The position numbers and the translations under genes were made by a program. This document shows, in pieces, positions 55,532-64,000 of a stretch of 64,000 nt of DNA (its first letter is position 1; each line of letters starts with the position of its first letter). The notes beneath the pieces are model-generated. The model was given only the letters and a program-made list of their open reading frames with translations. It ran no database searches and was not told where the DNA came from. This stretch comes from an alpha proteobacterium BAL199 (lineage in GTDB: Bacteria; Pseudomonadota; Alphaproteobacteria; Thalassobaculales; Thalassobaculaceae), in the NCBI GenBank assembly GCA_000171835.1, contig ABHC01000023.1, forward strand, positions 46,414-110,413, in the 5' to 3' direction.

Positions 55532-58500
55532 GTGACCACCGCCAGCGTCCTTGCCGCCGCCAACGAGCGCCAGCGGCTGGCGGCCGATCCGACGGCATCG
55601 GTGTGGGTGGCGGCGTCGGCCGGTTCCGGCAAGACCAAGGTGCTGACCGACCGGCTGCTGAATCTGCTGCTGGACGGCGCGTCGCCGGAGCGGCTGCTGT
55701 GCCTGACCTACACCAAGGCGGCGGCCGCGGAGATGGCGACCCGGCTGCAGTCCAGGCTGGCGGCCTGGACGGTGGTTGACGAGCCGTCGCTGGTCGACGA
55801 TCTGGCCCGGCTGTCGGGCGCCACGCCGACTCAGGCCCGGCTGGCCAAGGCCCGACGGCTGTTCGCCGAGGTGCTGGACGCGCCGGGCGGGCTGAAAATC
55901 CAGACCATCCACGCCTTCGCCCAGTCGCTGCTGGGTCGGTTTCCGCTGGAGGCCGGGGTGCCGCCGAACTTCCGGCTGGCCGATGACCGGGCGAGTGCCG
56001 CTCTGCTGGCCGAGGCCGAGGCGGCGATGCTGGCCCGAGCCCGTTCGGCGACCGATACCGATCTCGCCACCGCGCTGTCGATCGTCACCGAGCGGGCCAA
56101 CCAGGAGCAGTTCCGCGAACTGATGCGTGCGGCCCTGGGCGCACGGACCCGGCTGACGGCGGCGCTTGAAGCCGCAGGCGGACTTGCCGGATTGGCGACG
56201 GCGGTCCACGCGCGTCTGGGCGTCGAGCCGGGGTCGAGCGATCTGGACCTGCTGTGGGCCGCCAGCGCGGATGCCGCCCTCGACGGCACTGGCTTGCGCC
56301 GGGCCTGCGAGGTGCTGGGGCATGGTTCGAAGACCGATGTCGAACGGGGCGGGACACTGGCCGACTGGCTTGCGCTGGGCGAACCGGATCGCCGCGCGGC
56401 CGCGTGGGAGGCCTATCGCGGGGTGTTCCTGACCGCTGAAGGACAGCCGCGCAAGACGCTGGCGACCAAGGCGGCACTGGCGTTCGATCCCGCAGCCGGC
56501 GATACGCTGCTGGCTGAGGCCGAGCGGTTGAGCGTTATCGAGGAGACGCGCCGTGCCCGCGCGACCGCGGAGCGGACGGTTGCCCTGGTCACCTTGGCGG
56601 CGTCGGTGATCGACGCCTACGAGACCGCCAAGGGCCGTCGCGCCGAGCTCGACTACGAAGACCTGGTGGAGCGGGCGCGGTCGCTGCTGCACCGGCCGGG
56701 GGTCGCGGCCTGGGTGCTGTTCAAGCTGGACGGCGGGCTCGACCACATTTTGATCGACGAGGCCCAGGACACCAGCCCGGCGCAGTGGGACATTGTGCGC
56801 GCCTTGGCGGAGGAGTTCTTCGCCGGTTCCGGCGCTCACGACGCCCGCCACCCGACGGTGGAACGCTCGATCTTCGCGGTCGGCGACGTCAAGCAGTCGA
56901 TCTACAGCTTCCAGGGGGCCGATCCGGCCGGTTTCGGCACCGCCCGCGCGCATTTCGCCACGCGCGTGGCGGAGGCCGAGAAGCTGTTCCGCCGGGTGCC
57001 GCTGGAGCAGTCGTTCCGCTCGACCGATGCCGTGCTGCAGGCGGTCGACGCGGTGTTCGCCCAACCGGATGCCCAGGACGGCGTCGCCGAAGTGGACTCT
57101 GCCGGTGGAAAGGTTCCGATAGAGCCGGTGCCGATCGTGCACAGTGCGGTGCGGGCCGGCCATGCCGGCCGGGTCGAAGTGTGGCCACTGCTCGAACCGC
57201 AAGACGAAGAGATCGGCGAGATGTGGGCGCCGCCGATCGAGCGGCGGTCAACCGACGAGCCACGGGCCAGGCTGGCGACGCGGATTGCCACGCGCATCAA
57301 GGGCTGGATCGCGGCCGGGGAGCCGCTTCCGGCGCGGGGCCGGCCGATCCGCCCGGGTGACGTCATGGTGCTGGTGCAGCGCCGCGGGCCGTTCGTCCAC
57401 GAACTGGTGGCCGCCCTGAAGAAGGCGGAGGTTCCGGTGGCCGGCGTCGACCGGCTGATGCTGACCGACCAGATGGCGGTGATGGATCTGGTGGCGGTCG
57501 GCCAGACGGTTTTGCTGCCGGAGGACGATCTGACGCTCGCCACCGTGCTGAAGGGGCCGCTGGTCGGGCTGAGCGAGGATGAGCTGTACCACCTCTGCCA
57601 AGGCCGCCGGGAGAAGCGGGTGTGGCGTGAGCTGCGGCTGCGGGCGACGGAGGGTGGGGTCTACCGGCAGGCCTACGACCGGGTGCGCTACTGGCTGCGC
57701 CTCGCCGATCGGGTGCCGCCGCACGACTTTTACCAGCGGGTGCTGGCGCGTGGCGGGCGCGAGCAGCTGATCCACCGGCTCGGATTCGAAGCCGAGGACG
57801 CCATCGACGAGTTCCTGGCCCAGACCCTGGCCTATGAGCGCGAGAGCACGCCGTCGCTGCAGGGTTTCCTGCATTGGCTGGTAGTCGGCGACTTTGAGGT
57901 GAAGCGCGAACTGGAAGGCGCCGGCGACACGGTTCGGGTCATGACCGTTCACGGGGCGAAAGGGTTGCAGGCACCGATCGTGATCCTGCCGGACACACTG
58001 CGGGTGCCCCGGTTGCAGGACCAGTGGCTGTGGTACACGGCTGACGACGGTTCGGACATCCCGCTGTGGGCCGCGTCGAGCAAGGCGGCCGACCGGGTGT
58101 CGGCCCAGGCGCGCGCCGAGGCCAAGCGTCGGCAGGACCAGGAATACCGGCGCCTGCTGTATGTGGCGATGACCCGGGCCGAGGATCGGCTGGTGGTCTG
58201 CGGCTGGCAGCAGCGCCGCGCCGGGACGGCCGGCAACTGGTATGAGCTGATCCGCAACGGCTTGGCACCGATCGCCGGGCCGCAGCCGATGCCGGACGAT
58301 CCCGACGGCCCGCCGATGCTGATGCTGGAGACCCTGCAGACGGCGTCCGCGCCGTCGCCCGCGCCCGAAACCGCACTGCAGGCGGCTACCCTACCCGAAT
58401 GGGCTTCCCGCCCGCCCCTGCAGCCCGAGCCGAGTCCGCCGGTGCCGCTGGCGCCGTCGCGACCGGCCGGGGAGGAGCCGCCGGTCCGCTCGCCGCTCGA

Positions 58501-58990
58501 CGCCGATGACGGCCGGCGGTTCAAGCGTGGCCTGATCCTGCACCGGTTGTTGCAGACCCTGCCGGAGATCGCGCCGGACCGCCGTGCAGCGGCCGGTCTG
58601 CGGTTCCTGGAGCGTCCGGTCCACGGGTTGGACCGGGAGATTGCGGAGGCTTGGCTCGCCGAAGCGCTGGCGGTGCTGGATGATCCGGCCTTTGCCGCCG
58701 CGTTCGCCGCCGGGTCGCGCGCCGAAGTGCCGATTGTCGGCGTCGTCGCGGGCGCCGACGGACCGGCGGTGGTGTCCGGACGGATCGACCGGCTGGCGGT
58801 GACCGATGACGAGGTGCTGGTGGTCGACTTCAAGACCAACCGGCCGGCGCCGTTGACCGTCGATGCCGTACCGGAAGCATACCGACGCCAGCTCGGCACC
58901 TACCGGACGCTGCTTGCCGGCCTTTATCCCAAGCATGCGATTCGCTGTGCGCTGGTGTGGACCGACGGCCCCCGGTTGATGGAGCTTTAG
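55532..58990 (+). CDS. addA: Double-strand break repair helicase-nuclease AddA
   Basis: UvrD-like helicase with a RecB-family nuclease domain, partner of AddB. 1152 residues. Walker A is VAASAGSGKTKVLTDRLLN near residue 30, Walker B HILIDEAQDTSPAQWDIVRA near 410, then the VGDVKQSIYSFQGADP motif, VRVMTVHGAKGLQAPIVILP and RRLLYVAMTRAEDRLVV. The C-terminal nuclease has EVLVVDFKTNRPAPL. GTG start with GGAGGG 5 nt upstream. All helicase motifs are intact. Confidence 0.95.
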   Translation: MTTASVLAAANERQRLAADPTASVWVAASAGSGKTKVLTDRLLNLLLDGASPERLLCLTYTKAAAAEMATRLQSRLAAWTVVDEPSLVDDLARLSGATPTQARLAKARRLFAEVLDAPGGLKIQTIHAFAQSLLGRFPLEAGVPPNFRLADDRASAALLAEAEAAMLARARSATDTDLATALSIVTERANQEQFRELMRAALGARTRLTAALEAAGGLAGLATAVHARLGVEPGSSDLDLLWAASADAALDGTGLRRACEVLGHGSKTDVERGGTLADWLALGEPDRRAAAWEAYRGVFLTAEGQPRKTLATKAALAFDPAAGDTLLAEAERLSVIEETRRARATAERTVALVTLAASVIDAYETAKGRRAELDYEDLVERARSLLHRPGVAAWVLFKLDGGLDHILIDEAQDTSPAQWDIVRALAEEFFAGSGAHDARHPTVERSIFAVGDVKQSIYSFQGADPAGFGTARAHFATRVAEAEKLFRRVPLEQSFRSTDAVLQAVDAVFAQPDAQDGVAEVDSAGGKVPIEPVPIVHSAVRAGHAGRVEVWPLLEPQDEEIGEMWAPPIERRSTDEPRARLATRIATRIKGWIAAGEPLPARGRPIRPGDVMVLVQRRGPFVHELVAALKKAEVPVAGVDRLMLTDQMAVMDLVAVGQTVLLPEDDLTLATVLKGPLVGLSEDELYHLCQGRREKRVWRELRLRATEGGVYRQAYDRVRYWLRLADRVPPHDFYQRVLARGGREQLIHRLGFEAEDAIDEFLAQTLAYERESTPSLQGFLHWLVVGDFEVKRELEGAGDTVRVMTVHGAKGLQAPIVILPDTLRVPRLQDQWLWYTADDGSDIPLWAASSKAADRVSAQARAEAKRRQDQEYRRLLYVAMTRAEDRLVVCGWQQRRAGTAGNWYELIRNGLAPIAGPQPMPDDPDGPPMLMLETLQTASAPSPAPETALQAATLPEWASRPPLQPEPSPPVPLAPSRPAGEEPPVRSPLDADDGRRFKRGLILHRLLQTLPEIAPDRRAAAGLRFLERPVHGLDREIAEAWLAEALAVLDDPAFAAAFAAGSRAEVPIVGVVAGADGPAVVSGRIDRLAVTDDEVLVVDFKTNRPAPLTVDAVPEAYRRQLGTYRTLLAGLYPKHAIRCALVWTDGPRLMEL

Positions 58991-59003
58991 CCCCCGTGAT
59001 CCG

Positions 59004-59019
59004 GGCATCGGCCGATGCC
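59004..59019. repeat. 16-bp palindrome between addA and trxA
   Basis: GGCATCGGCCGATGCC is self-complementary; as RNA it gives a 6-bp stem with a GGCC loop, 14 nt after the addA stop. No U-tract. It could mark the addA mRNA end or be a regulator site just upstream of the trxA promoter. Confidence 0.35.
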
Positions 59020-59034
59020 GGTGTGCGGTGAAGC

Positions 59035-59063
59035 TTGACCCCCCACTCCTGCGTTCCTAGATT
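59035..59063 (+). promoter_or_regulatory. Promoter of trxA
   Basis: TTGACC, 17-bp spacer, TAGATT, located 34 bp before the trxA ATG. The two hexamers match 5 of 6 and 4 of 6 at ideal spacing, so trxA is probably transcribed on its own as well as from addA. Confidence 0.65.
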
Positions 59064-59096
59064 CGCCCCCAACGCATCCTTGGAGAGGATAACTCG

Positions 59097-59417
59097 ATGG
59101 TGACGGTCCCGGTTTCCGACGGCTCCTTCGACGACGACGTACTGAAGTCCGAAAAGCCCGTGGTCGTCGACTTCTGGGCGGAATGGTGCGGACCCTGCAA
59201 GATGATCGCTCCAGCCCTGGAGGAGATCGCCAACGAACTTGGCGACAAGGTCACCGTGGCCAAGGTCAACATCGACGACAATCCCAAGACCCCGGCAGCC
59301 TATGGGGTTCGGGGAATTCCCACCTTGATGCTGTTCAAGGACGGCCAAGTGGCCGCCATGAAGATCGGCGCGCTTCCGAAGGGCGATTTGAAAGCCTGGA
59401 TCGAATCGTCGATCTAA
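59097..59417 (+). CDS. trxA: Thioredoxin
   Basis: 106-residue cytoplasmic thiol-disulfide reductant, normal length. The redox site [13 protein letters not shown] lies near residue 30, and the cis-proline loop [12 protein letters not shown] near 75. GAGAGG lies upstream of the ATG. Own promoter and strong terminator. Follows addA, as in many alphaproteobacteria. Confidence 0.96.
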   Translation: MVTVPVSDGSFDDDVLKSEKPVVVDFWAEWCGPCKMIAPALEEIANELGDKVTVAKVNIDDNPKTPAAYGVRGIPTLMLFKDGQVAAMKIGALPKGDLKAWIESSI

Positions 59418-59445
59418 CCTCCCAAAAGCGTGTGTGCGACGCTCA

Positions 59446-59476
59446 CGGCCTCGCTTCGGCGAGGCCGCTTTGTTTT
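59446..59476 (+). terminator. Intrinsic terminator of trxA
   Basis: 9-bp stem, CGGCCTCGC and GCGAGGCCG, capped by a TTCG tetraloop and followed by CTTTGTTTT. It ends the plus-strand block and faces the convergent folC. Confidence 0.9.
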
Positions 59477-59519
59477 CGGGCTGTCGTCGAACGGCTGCAT
59501 TCTCGATGCCATCCCCGCC

Positions 59520-60815
59520 TTACCCGTGGTCGGCGAGCACCTTGCCGGCGAGGTAGAGCGACCCGGCGACCAGGATACGGCCGCGCTGACTAGGATCGGT
59601 GGCAGCCCGCGCCACGCCCTCGGCGACGCTGGCGGCCACTGACACCGGAATCCCGACGTCGCGGGCCGCCGCTGCCGCGTCCTCGGCCGACAGCGAGGCC
59701 GGTTCGCCCGGAATCGTCACGGTCGCGAGGCTGGCGACCAGCCCCTGGAAGTGCCGCAGATAACCGCGCGGATCCTTGGTGTTTAGCATCCCGAGGATCA
59801 GGTGGATCGGCGCGTCCGGTTCAGCGCGGCGCCAGCCGGCGATGTGCTCGGCGATCACCCGGCCGGCATCCTCGTTGTGGCCGCCGTCCAGCCAAAGCGT
59901 CCAGTCCGGGCGCAACCGGTTGACGAGCGGACCGCGGATCAGGCGCTGCAGCCGCGCCGGCCAGCGGGTCCGCTCCAGCCCGTGAGCGCGATCGACGGGC
60001 GAGTTGGCAAGGCGGCTGTCGATCACCCGCGCCAAGCCGAGCGAGATGGCGGCGTTGCCGACCTGGTGTGCGCCGGGCAGCGCCGGGCGCGGCAGAACCT
60101 CGCGGGTGCCGTCCATCTCGAACACCAGCCGGTCGCCCTCCATCCGGGCGGTGAACTCACGGCCCCAGCGGTACAGCGGCGCGCCGATCTCGGCGGCGCG
60201 CGCCTCAATCACCGCCAGCCCGCGCGGGTCCTGCGGGCCGATGATCCCGGGCACGCCGGGCTTCAGGATTCCGGCCTTCTCGAAGGCGATCTTCTCCAGC
60301 GTGTCGCCCAGATACTGCAGGTGGTCCATCGACACCGGCGCGATCGCGGTGGCAAGCGGACGGTCGATCACGTTGGTGGCGTCGAACCGTCCGCCCAGAC
60401 CGACCTCCAGGACGAGCGCGTCGGCGGGAGTGCGGGCGTAGGCCAGGAACGCGGCGGCGGTGGTGATCTCGAACAGGGTGATCGGCTTGCCGGCGTTGAC
60501 CTGCTCGCATTCCTCCAGGATCGCGGCGAAGGCCGGATCGTCGATCTCGCGCCCGGCGAGCACGATGCGCTCGTTGAATCGGACGAGATGCGGGGAGGTG
60601 TAGGTGTGGACCCGGTGTCCGGCAGCTTCCAGGATCGAGCGCAGGTTCGCGACGGTCGAACCCTTGCCGTTGGTGCCGGCGACATGGATCACCGGTGGCA
60701 GGGCGCGTTCCGGGTGGCCGAGGGCGGCCAGCATGCCTTCCATCCGGCCGAGCGACAGGTCAATCGCCTTGGGGTGGAGCCGCAGCAGGCGTTCCAGGAT
60801 GGTCTCGGGCGTCAC
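59520..60815 (-). CDS. folC: Bifunctional dihydrofolate synthase / folylpolyglutamate synthase
   Basis: Makes dihydrofolate and adds glutamates to folates. 431 residues from a GTG at 60815, which gives the typical N-terminus TPETILERLLRLHPKAIDLS; reading further upstream enters accD. ATP-binding HVAGTNGKGSTVANLRSILE, the YTSPHLVRFNERI segment, the EVGLGGRFDATNV motif and the C-terminal DGGHNEDAGRVIAEHIAGW are all present. 67 bp after accD on the same strand; accD-folC linkage is widespread. Confidence 0.92.
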   Translation of the reverse strand: MTPETILERLLRLHPKAIDLSLGRMEGMLAALGHPERALPPVIHVAGTNGKGSTVANLRSILEAAGHRVHTYTSPHLVRFNERIVLAGREIDDPAFAAILEECEQVNAGKPITLFEITTAAAFLAYARTPADALVLEVGLGGRFDATNVIDRPLATAIAPVSMDHLQYLGDTLEKIAFEKAGILKPGVPGIIGPQDPRGLAVIEARAAEIGAPLYRWGREFTARMEGDRLVFEMDGTREVLPRPALPGAHQVGNAAISLGLARVIDSRLANSPVDRAHGLERTRWPARLQRLIRGPLVNRLRPDWTLWLDGGHNEDAGRVIAEHIAGWRRAEPDAPIHLILGMLNTKDPRGYLRHFQGLVASLATVTIPGEPASLSAEDAAAAARDVGIPVSVAASVAEGVARAATDPSQRGRILVAGSLYLAGKVLADHG

Positions 60816-60882
60816 GGGCAGCGGGGCGATGATCGGAGCATCCTCCGGTCTGGGCCGGCGCAGGCCGGCGATTGGGTGGATT

Positions 60883-61860
60883 CTAGTCGGACTCGCCGGC
60901 CGGGGTGCGCGTGTCGGCGACGTGGTTCGTCGATTTCCCGTCGTCCTTGGTTGCCGGTGCCTTGCCGGGGATCTCCACATCAGGCTGCGGCAGGGCGACG
61001 ATCTGCGCCGTCGGCCGGGGCCGCAGCAGCAGGGCGAGGATGCGTCCAAGCGTTGCCTTCAGATCCTTGCGGTGCACCACCGCGTCGACCATGCCGTGCT
61101 CCAGCAGGTACTCGGCCCGCTGGAAGCCGTCCGGCAGCTGCTCGCGGATGGTCTCCTGGATCACCCGTTGGCCGGCGAAGCCGATGATCGAGCCCGGTTC
61201 GGCCAGGTGGATGTCGCCCAGCATGGCGAAGGACGCGGTCACCCCGCCGGTGGTCGGATCGGTCAGGATCACGATGAACGGCAGGCCACGCTCCTTGATA
61301 CGGTCGACCGCCGCCACGGTGCGCGGCATCTGCATCAGCGACAGGATGCCTTCCTGCATGCGGGCACCGCCGGATGACGGGAACACCAGCAGCGCGGCGT
61401 TCTGGGTCTCGGCCAGCTTGGCGGCGCGGACCAGGGCGTCGCCGACACCGGTGCCCATCGAGCCGCCCATGAACCCGAAATCGAAGACCGCCGCCACCGC
61501 CGGCACGCCGCCGATGGTGCCGTGGGCCACCACCATGGCGTCATTCCGCCCGGTCTTGGTCTGGGCCTCGCGCAGGCGGTCGGTGTAGCGCTTCTGGTCG
61601 CGGAACTTCAGCGGGTCGAGCGCCGGTTTCGGCAGCTGTATGGTGTCGTACTTGCCTTCGTCGAACACCATCTTCAGCCGCTCGATCGGGCCGATCCGCA
61701 GGTGATGGCCGCATTCCGGGCAGACGTGCAGGTTCTGCTCCAGGTCGCGGTGGAAGATCATCTGCCCGCACGCCACGCATTTGTGCCAGAGATTGTCCGG
61801 CACCTCGCGGCGCACCAGCGCCTGGATCTTCGGCAGGACCGAGTTGGTGATCCAGTTCAT
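60883..61860 (-). CDS. accD: Acetyl-CoA carboxylase carboxyltransferase subunit beta
   Basis: Beta subunit of the carboxyltransferase that makes malonyl-CoA. 325 residues. An N-terminal four-cysteine zinc finger (CVACGQMI and CPECGHHL) precedes the crotonase-like core, with FPSSGGARMQEG and LTDPTTGGVTASFAMLGDIH. The C-terminal about 40 residues are Pro/Lys/Asp-rich and variable. It lies 28 bp after trpA in trpB-trpA-accD-folC, a common proteobacterial order. Confidence 0.96.
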   Translation of the reverse strand: MNWITNSVLPKIQALVRREVPDNLWHKCVACGQMIFHRDLEQNLHVCPECGHHLRIGPIERLKMVFDEGKYDTIQLPKPALDPLKFRDQKRYTDRLREAQTKTGRNDAMVVAHGTIGGVPAVAAVFDFGFMGGSMGTGVGDALVRAAKLAETQNAALLVFPSSGGARMQEGILSLMQMPRTVAAVDRIKERGLPFIVILTDPTTGGVTASFAMLGDIHLAEPGSIIGFAGQRVIQETIREQLPDGFQRAEYLLEHGMVDAVVHRKDLKATLGRILALLLRPRPTAQIVALPQPDVEIPGKAPATKDDGKSTNHVADTRTPAGESD

Positions 61861-61888
61861 CGTCAGCCTTCCTTTCGGCGGCGGCAGG

Positions 61889-62725
61889 TCAGCGGCGGGC
61901 GTTCCGCACGCCCTCGGCGAGGCTGCGCACGAAGTCGAGCGTGGCCGGTACCGTGGTCGCGGTCGCCTTGCCGTCGGCGTCTAGCGATGCCTTCAGGGTG
62001 TTCACCACCGCCGTACCGACGATAGCGCCGTCGGCGCAACGGGCGATTCCGGCTGCCTGCTCCGGCGTGGTGATACCGAAGCCGACACAGACCGGCAGGT
62101 CGGTGTGCCGCTTCAGCCGCTCGACCGCCTTGGTGACCATGTCGGTCGGCACCGCCGCGGTGCCGGTGATGCCGGTGATCGAAACGTAATAGACGAACCC
62201 GGCGGTGTTCTTCAGCACGGCCGGCAGCCGGGCATCGTCGGTGGTCGGGGTGGCCAGTCGGATGAAACCGAGGCCCTTTGAGAGCGCCGGAAGGCACAGT
62301 TCGCGGTCTTCCTCCGGCGGCAGGTCGACGACGATCAGCCCGTCGACCCCGGCGGCCAGCGCATCGGCGATGAACCGCTCGACGCCGTAGCTGTAGATCG
62401 GGTTGTAGTAGCCCATCAGGATCATCGGGGTGTCCCGGTCGTCGGTACGGAACGTCCGCACCATGTCCAGCACGCCGGGCAGCGTCATGCCGGCCTTCAG
62501 GGCGCGCTGGCTGGATTCCTGGACCGCCGGGCCGTCGGCCATCGGGTCGGTGAACGGCATGCCGAACTCGATCATGTCGGCGCCGGCCCCGGGCAGGCCC
62601 TTCAGGATCGCCAGCCCGGTCTCGGCATCCGGATCGCCGGCGCTGATGAACACGCCCAGCGCACCGCGGCCTTCGCCCTTCAGGGCGGCAAAACGGGCGT
62701 CGATGCGGGAAACCCCGGTGGTCAT
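61889..62725 (-). CDS. trpA: Tryptophan synthase alpha subunit
   Basis: Cleaves indole-3-glycerol phosphate to indole, which is channelled to TrpB. 278 residues from the ATG at 62725; a GTG at 62737 overlapping the trpB stop would add four residues. Catalytic Glu lies in [17 protein letters not shown] near residue 49 and catalytic Asp in [12 protein letters not shown]. The phosphate loop is [11 protein letters not shown]. Follows trpB directly. Confidence 0.95.
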   Translation of the reverse strand: MTTGVSRIDARFAALKGEGRGALGVFISAGDPDAETGLAILKGLPGAGADMIEFGMPFTDPMADGPAVQESSQRALKAGMTLPGVLDMVRTFRTDDRDTPMILMGYYNPIYSYGVERFIADALAAGVDGLIVVDLPPEEDRELCLPALSKGLGFIRLATPTTDDARLPAVLKNTAGFVYYVSITGITGTAAVPTDMVTKAVERLKRHTDLPVCVGFGITTPEQAAGIARCADGAIVGTAVVNTLKASLDADGKATATTVPATLDFVRSLAEGVRNARR

Positions 62726-62733
62726 GGCGGCAC

Positions 62734-63963
62734 TCACGACATCAATCCCATGGCTTTCAGCTTGGGCATCACTGCGCCGAGATCCTTGTCGCCGCGGCCA
62801 CAGAGGTTCATCACCACGATCTGGTCTTTCGGCCGGTCGCCGATGAAGGTTCCGACATGGGCCAGCGCGTGCGACGGCTCCAGCGCCGGGATGATGCCTT
62901 CCTGGCGGGTGCACAGCGCGAACGCCCGCAACGCGTCTTCGTCGTTGGCGGCCACGTATTTCACCCGCTTGATGTCGTGCAGCCAGGAATGCTCCGGCCC
63001 GATGCCCGGATAGTCCAGCCCGGCTGAAATCGAATGCGCCTCGGTGATCTGGCCGTCGTCGTCCTGCAGCAGATAGGTGCGGTTGCCGTGCAGCACGCCC
63101 GGCCGGCCGCCGTTCAGCGAGGCGGCGTGCTTGCCGCTGTCGAGCCCGAGCCCGCCGGCCTCGACGCCGATCAACTCGACATCGGCATCGTCCAGGAACG
63201 GGTGGAACAGCCCCATGGCGTTCGAACCGCCGCCGATGCAGGCGACCAGGGTGTCCGGCAAGCGACCCTCGGCCGCCATCATCTGGTGCTTCACTTCCTG
63301 GCCGATGATCGCCTGGAAGTCACGGACCATCGCCGGGTAGGGGTGCGGCCCGGCAACCGTGCCGATGATGTAGAAATGGGTTTCGGCCTTGGAAACCCAG
63401 TAGCGCAGCGCCTCGTTCATGGCGTCCTTCAGGGTCCCGGACCCGGAGGTGACCGGGTGGACCTTGGCGCCCAGCAGGTGCATGCGGTCGACGTTCGGCT
63501 TCTGGCGCTCGACGTCTTCGGCCCCCATGAAGACCTCGCACTCCATGCCGAACAGCGCGCAGGCGGTGGCAGTCGCTACGCCGTGTTGGCCGGCGCCGGT
63601 CTCGGCGATGATCTTGGTCTTGCCCATCCGCTTGGCTAGCAGGGCCTGGCCCATGACGTTGTTGATCTTGTGCGCGCCGGTGTGGTTCAGCTCGTCGCGC
63701 TTGAAGTACAGCTTGGCGCCGCCGAAATGCTCGGTAAGCCGCTCGGCGAAGTACAGCGGGCTCGGCCGGCCGATGTAGTGGGTGTGATAGTAGGCGATCT
63801 GGTGCTGGAACTCGGGGTCGGCCTTGGCCTGCTCATACGCCTTCTCGACGCTGAGGATCAGCGGCATCAGCGTTTCGGCAACGTAGCGCCCGCCGAAAAT
63901 GCCGAAATGCCCGTCGGCATCCGGACCGGAGCGCAGCGTGTTGGGTTGGGCCGTGCCGGCCAT
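62734..63963 (-). CDS. trpB: Tryptophan synthase beta subunit
   Basis: PLP enzyme that condenses indole with serine to tryptophan. 409 residues. The PLP lysine is in [20 protein letters not shown] near residue 98, the cofactor phosphate loop is [17 protein letters not shown] near 240, and the [20 protein letters not shown] segment is conserved. The ATG is 1 nt after a TGA that ends an upstream frame, suggesting coupling to trpF. Confidence 0.96.
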   Translation of the reverse strand: MAGTAQPNTLRSGPDADGHFGIFGGRYVAETLMPLILSVEKAYEQAKADPEFQHQIAYYHTHYIGRPSPLYFAERLTEHFGGAKLYFKRDELNHTGAHKINNVMGQALLAKRMGKTKIIAETGAGQHGVATATACALFGMECEVFMGAEDVERQKPNVDRMHLLGAKVHPVTSGSGTLKDAMNEALRYWVSKAETHFYIIGTVAGPHPYPAMVRDFQAIIGQEVKHQMMAAEGRLPDTLVACIGGGSNAMGLFHPFLDDADVELIGVEAGGLGLDSGKHAASLNGGRPGVLHGNRTYLLQDDDGQITEAHSISAGLDYPGIGPEHSWLHDIKRVKYVAANDEDALRAFALCTRQEGIIPALEPSHALAHVGTFIGDRPKDQIVVMNLCGRGDKDLGAVMPKLKAMGLMS

Positions 63964-63964
63964 G

Positions 63965-64000
63965 TCAGACCTCGTTTCGCGCGAACTGCATACCGTCCCA
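63965..64000 (-). CDS. C-terminal codons of an upstream gene, possibly trpF
   Basis: A frame entering from the right edge ends [10 protein letters not shown] then TGA, 1 nt before the trpB start. In alphaproteobacteria trpF often precedes trpB, so phosphoribosylanthranilate isomerase is the likely product. The residues visible are too few to prove it. Confidence 0.3.
   Translation of the reverse strand, partial: WDGMQFARNEV

Noticed and set aside
60816..61049. N-terminal extension of folC by 78 codons
   Set aside because: It overlaps accD antisense and has no FolC similarity; the GTG at 60815 gives the usual N-terminus.

Overview
The window is a dense, GC-rich bacterial chromosome segment with no rRNA, tRNA, insertion sequence, phage or CRISPR array that I can see. 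The gene families point to an alphaproteobacterium, most likely of the Rhodospirillales sensu lato and probably salt-tolerant. The evidence is a DUF3333-type PstA, a fused malic enzyme/phosphotransacetylase, the miaB-phoH-ybeY-corC-lnt-xre-metK-trmB run, a DivL-type kinase with tyrosine in the H-box, the AddAB recombination pair, OlsBA ornithine-lipid genes, and a glycine-to-betaine methylation pathway. This taxonomic placement is inference from gene content, not from a search.

Layout. 1-4.6 kb (minus strand): phoR, a Pho box, then pstS-pstC-pstA for phosphate sensing and high-affinity uptake. 4.7-14.8 kb: maeB, mutS, a DAO-type FAD oxidoreductase, glnD and an FkbM-type methyltransferase that runs antisense into the end of glnD. 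15-24.8 kb: murJ, a PP2C-like phosphatase, trpS, a GT4 glycosyltransferase, a PAS-domain protein, a second murJ paralog paired with a class III nucleotide cyclase, an Nfu-type iron-sulfur protein, a Bax-like glucosaminidase and a polysaccharide deacetylase. 25.8-37.1 kb (plus strand): tsaB-rimI, olsB-olsA, miaB-phoH-ybeY-corC-lnt with overlapping junctions, an XRE regulator, metK and trmB. 37.1-43 kb: an accessory metabolic block with an IclR regulator, a methylacyl-CoA racemase-like enzyme, an enoyl-CoA hydratase, two PLP enzymes and a GNAT acetyltransferase. Two matching TGAA-N7-TTCA palindromes suggest the IclR protein controls the acyl-CoA genes.

43-48 kb is the most distinctive part. ahcY has a recognisable promoter, a branched structured leader and a strong terminator. 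After it comes a roughly 500 bp AT-rich region full of palindromes. This leads into glycine/sarcosine N-methyltransferase, sarcosine/dimethylglycine N-methyltransferase and a second S-adenosylmethionine synthetase. Together they form a self-contained osmoprotectant module: three SAM-dependent methylations turn glycine into betaine, metK2 supplies SAM, and neighbouring ahcY removes the inhibitory product S-adenosylhomocysteine. The second MetK resembles gammaproteobacterial enzymes more than the resident metK, which suggests acquisition as a cassette.

48-59.4 kb (plus strand): divL, tsaE, amgK, murU, addB, addA and trxA (cell-cycle signalling, tRNA modification, peptidoglycan recycling, double-strand break repair, thiol redox), ending in a UUCG-loop terminator. 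59.5-64 kb (minus strand): trpB-trpA-accD-folC, with what may be the last codons of trpF at the right edge.
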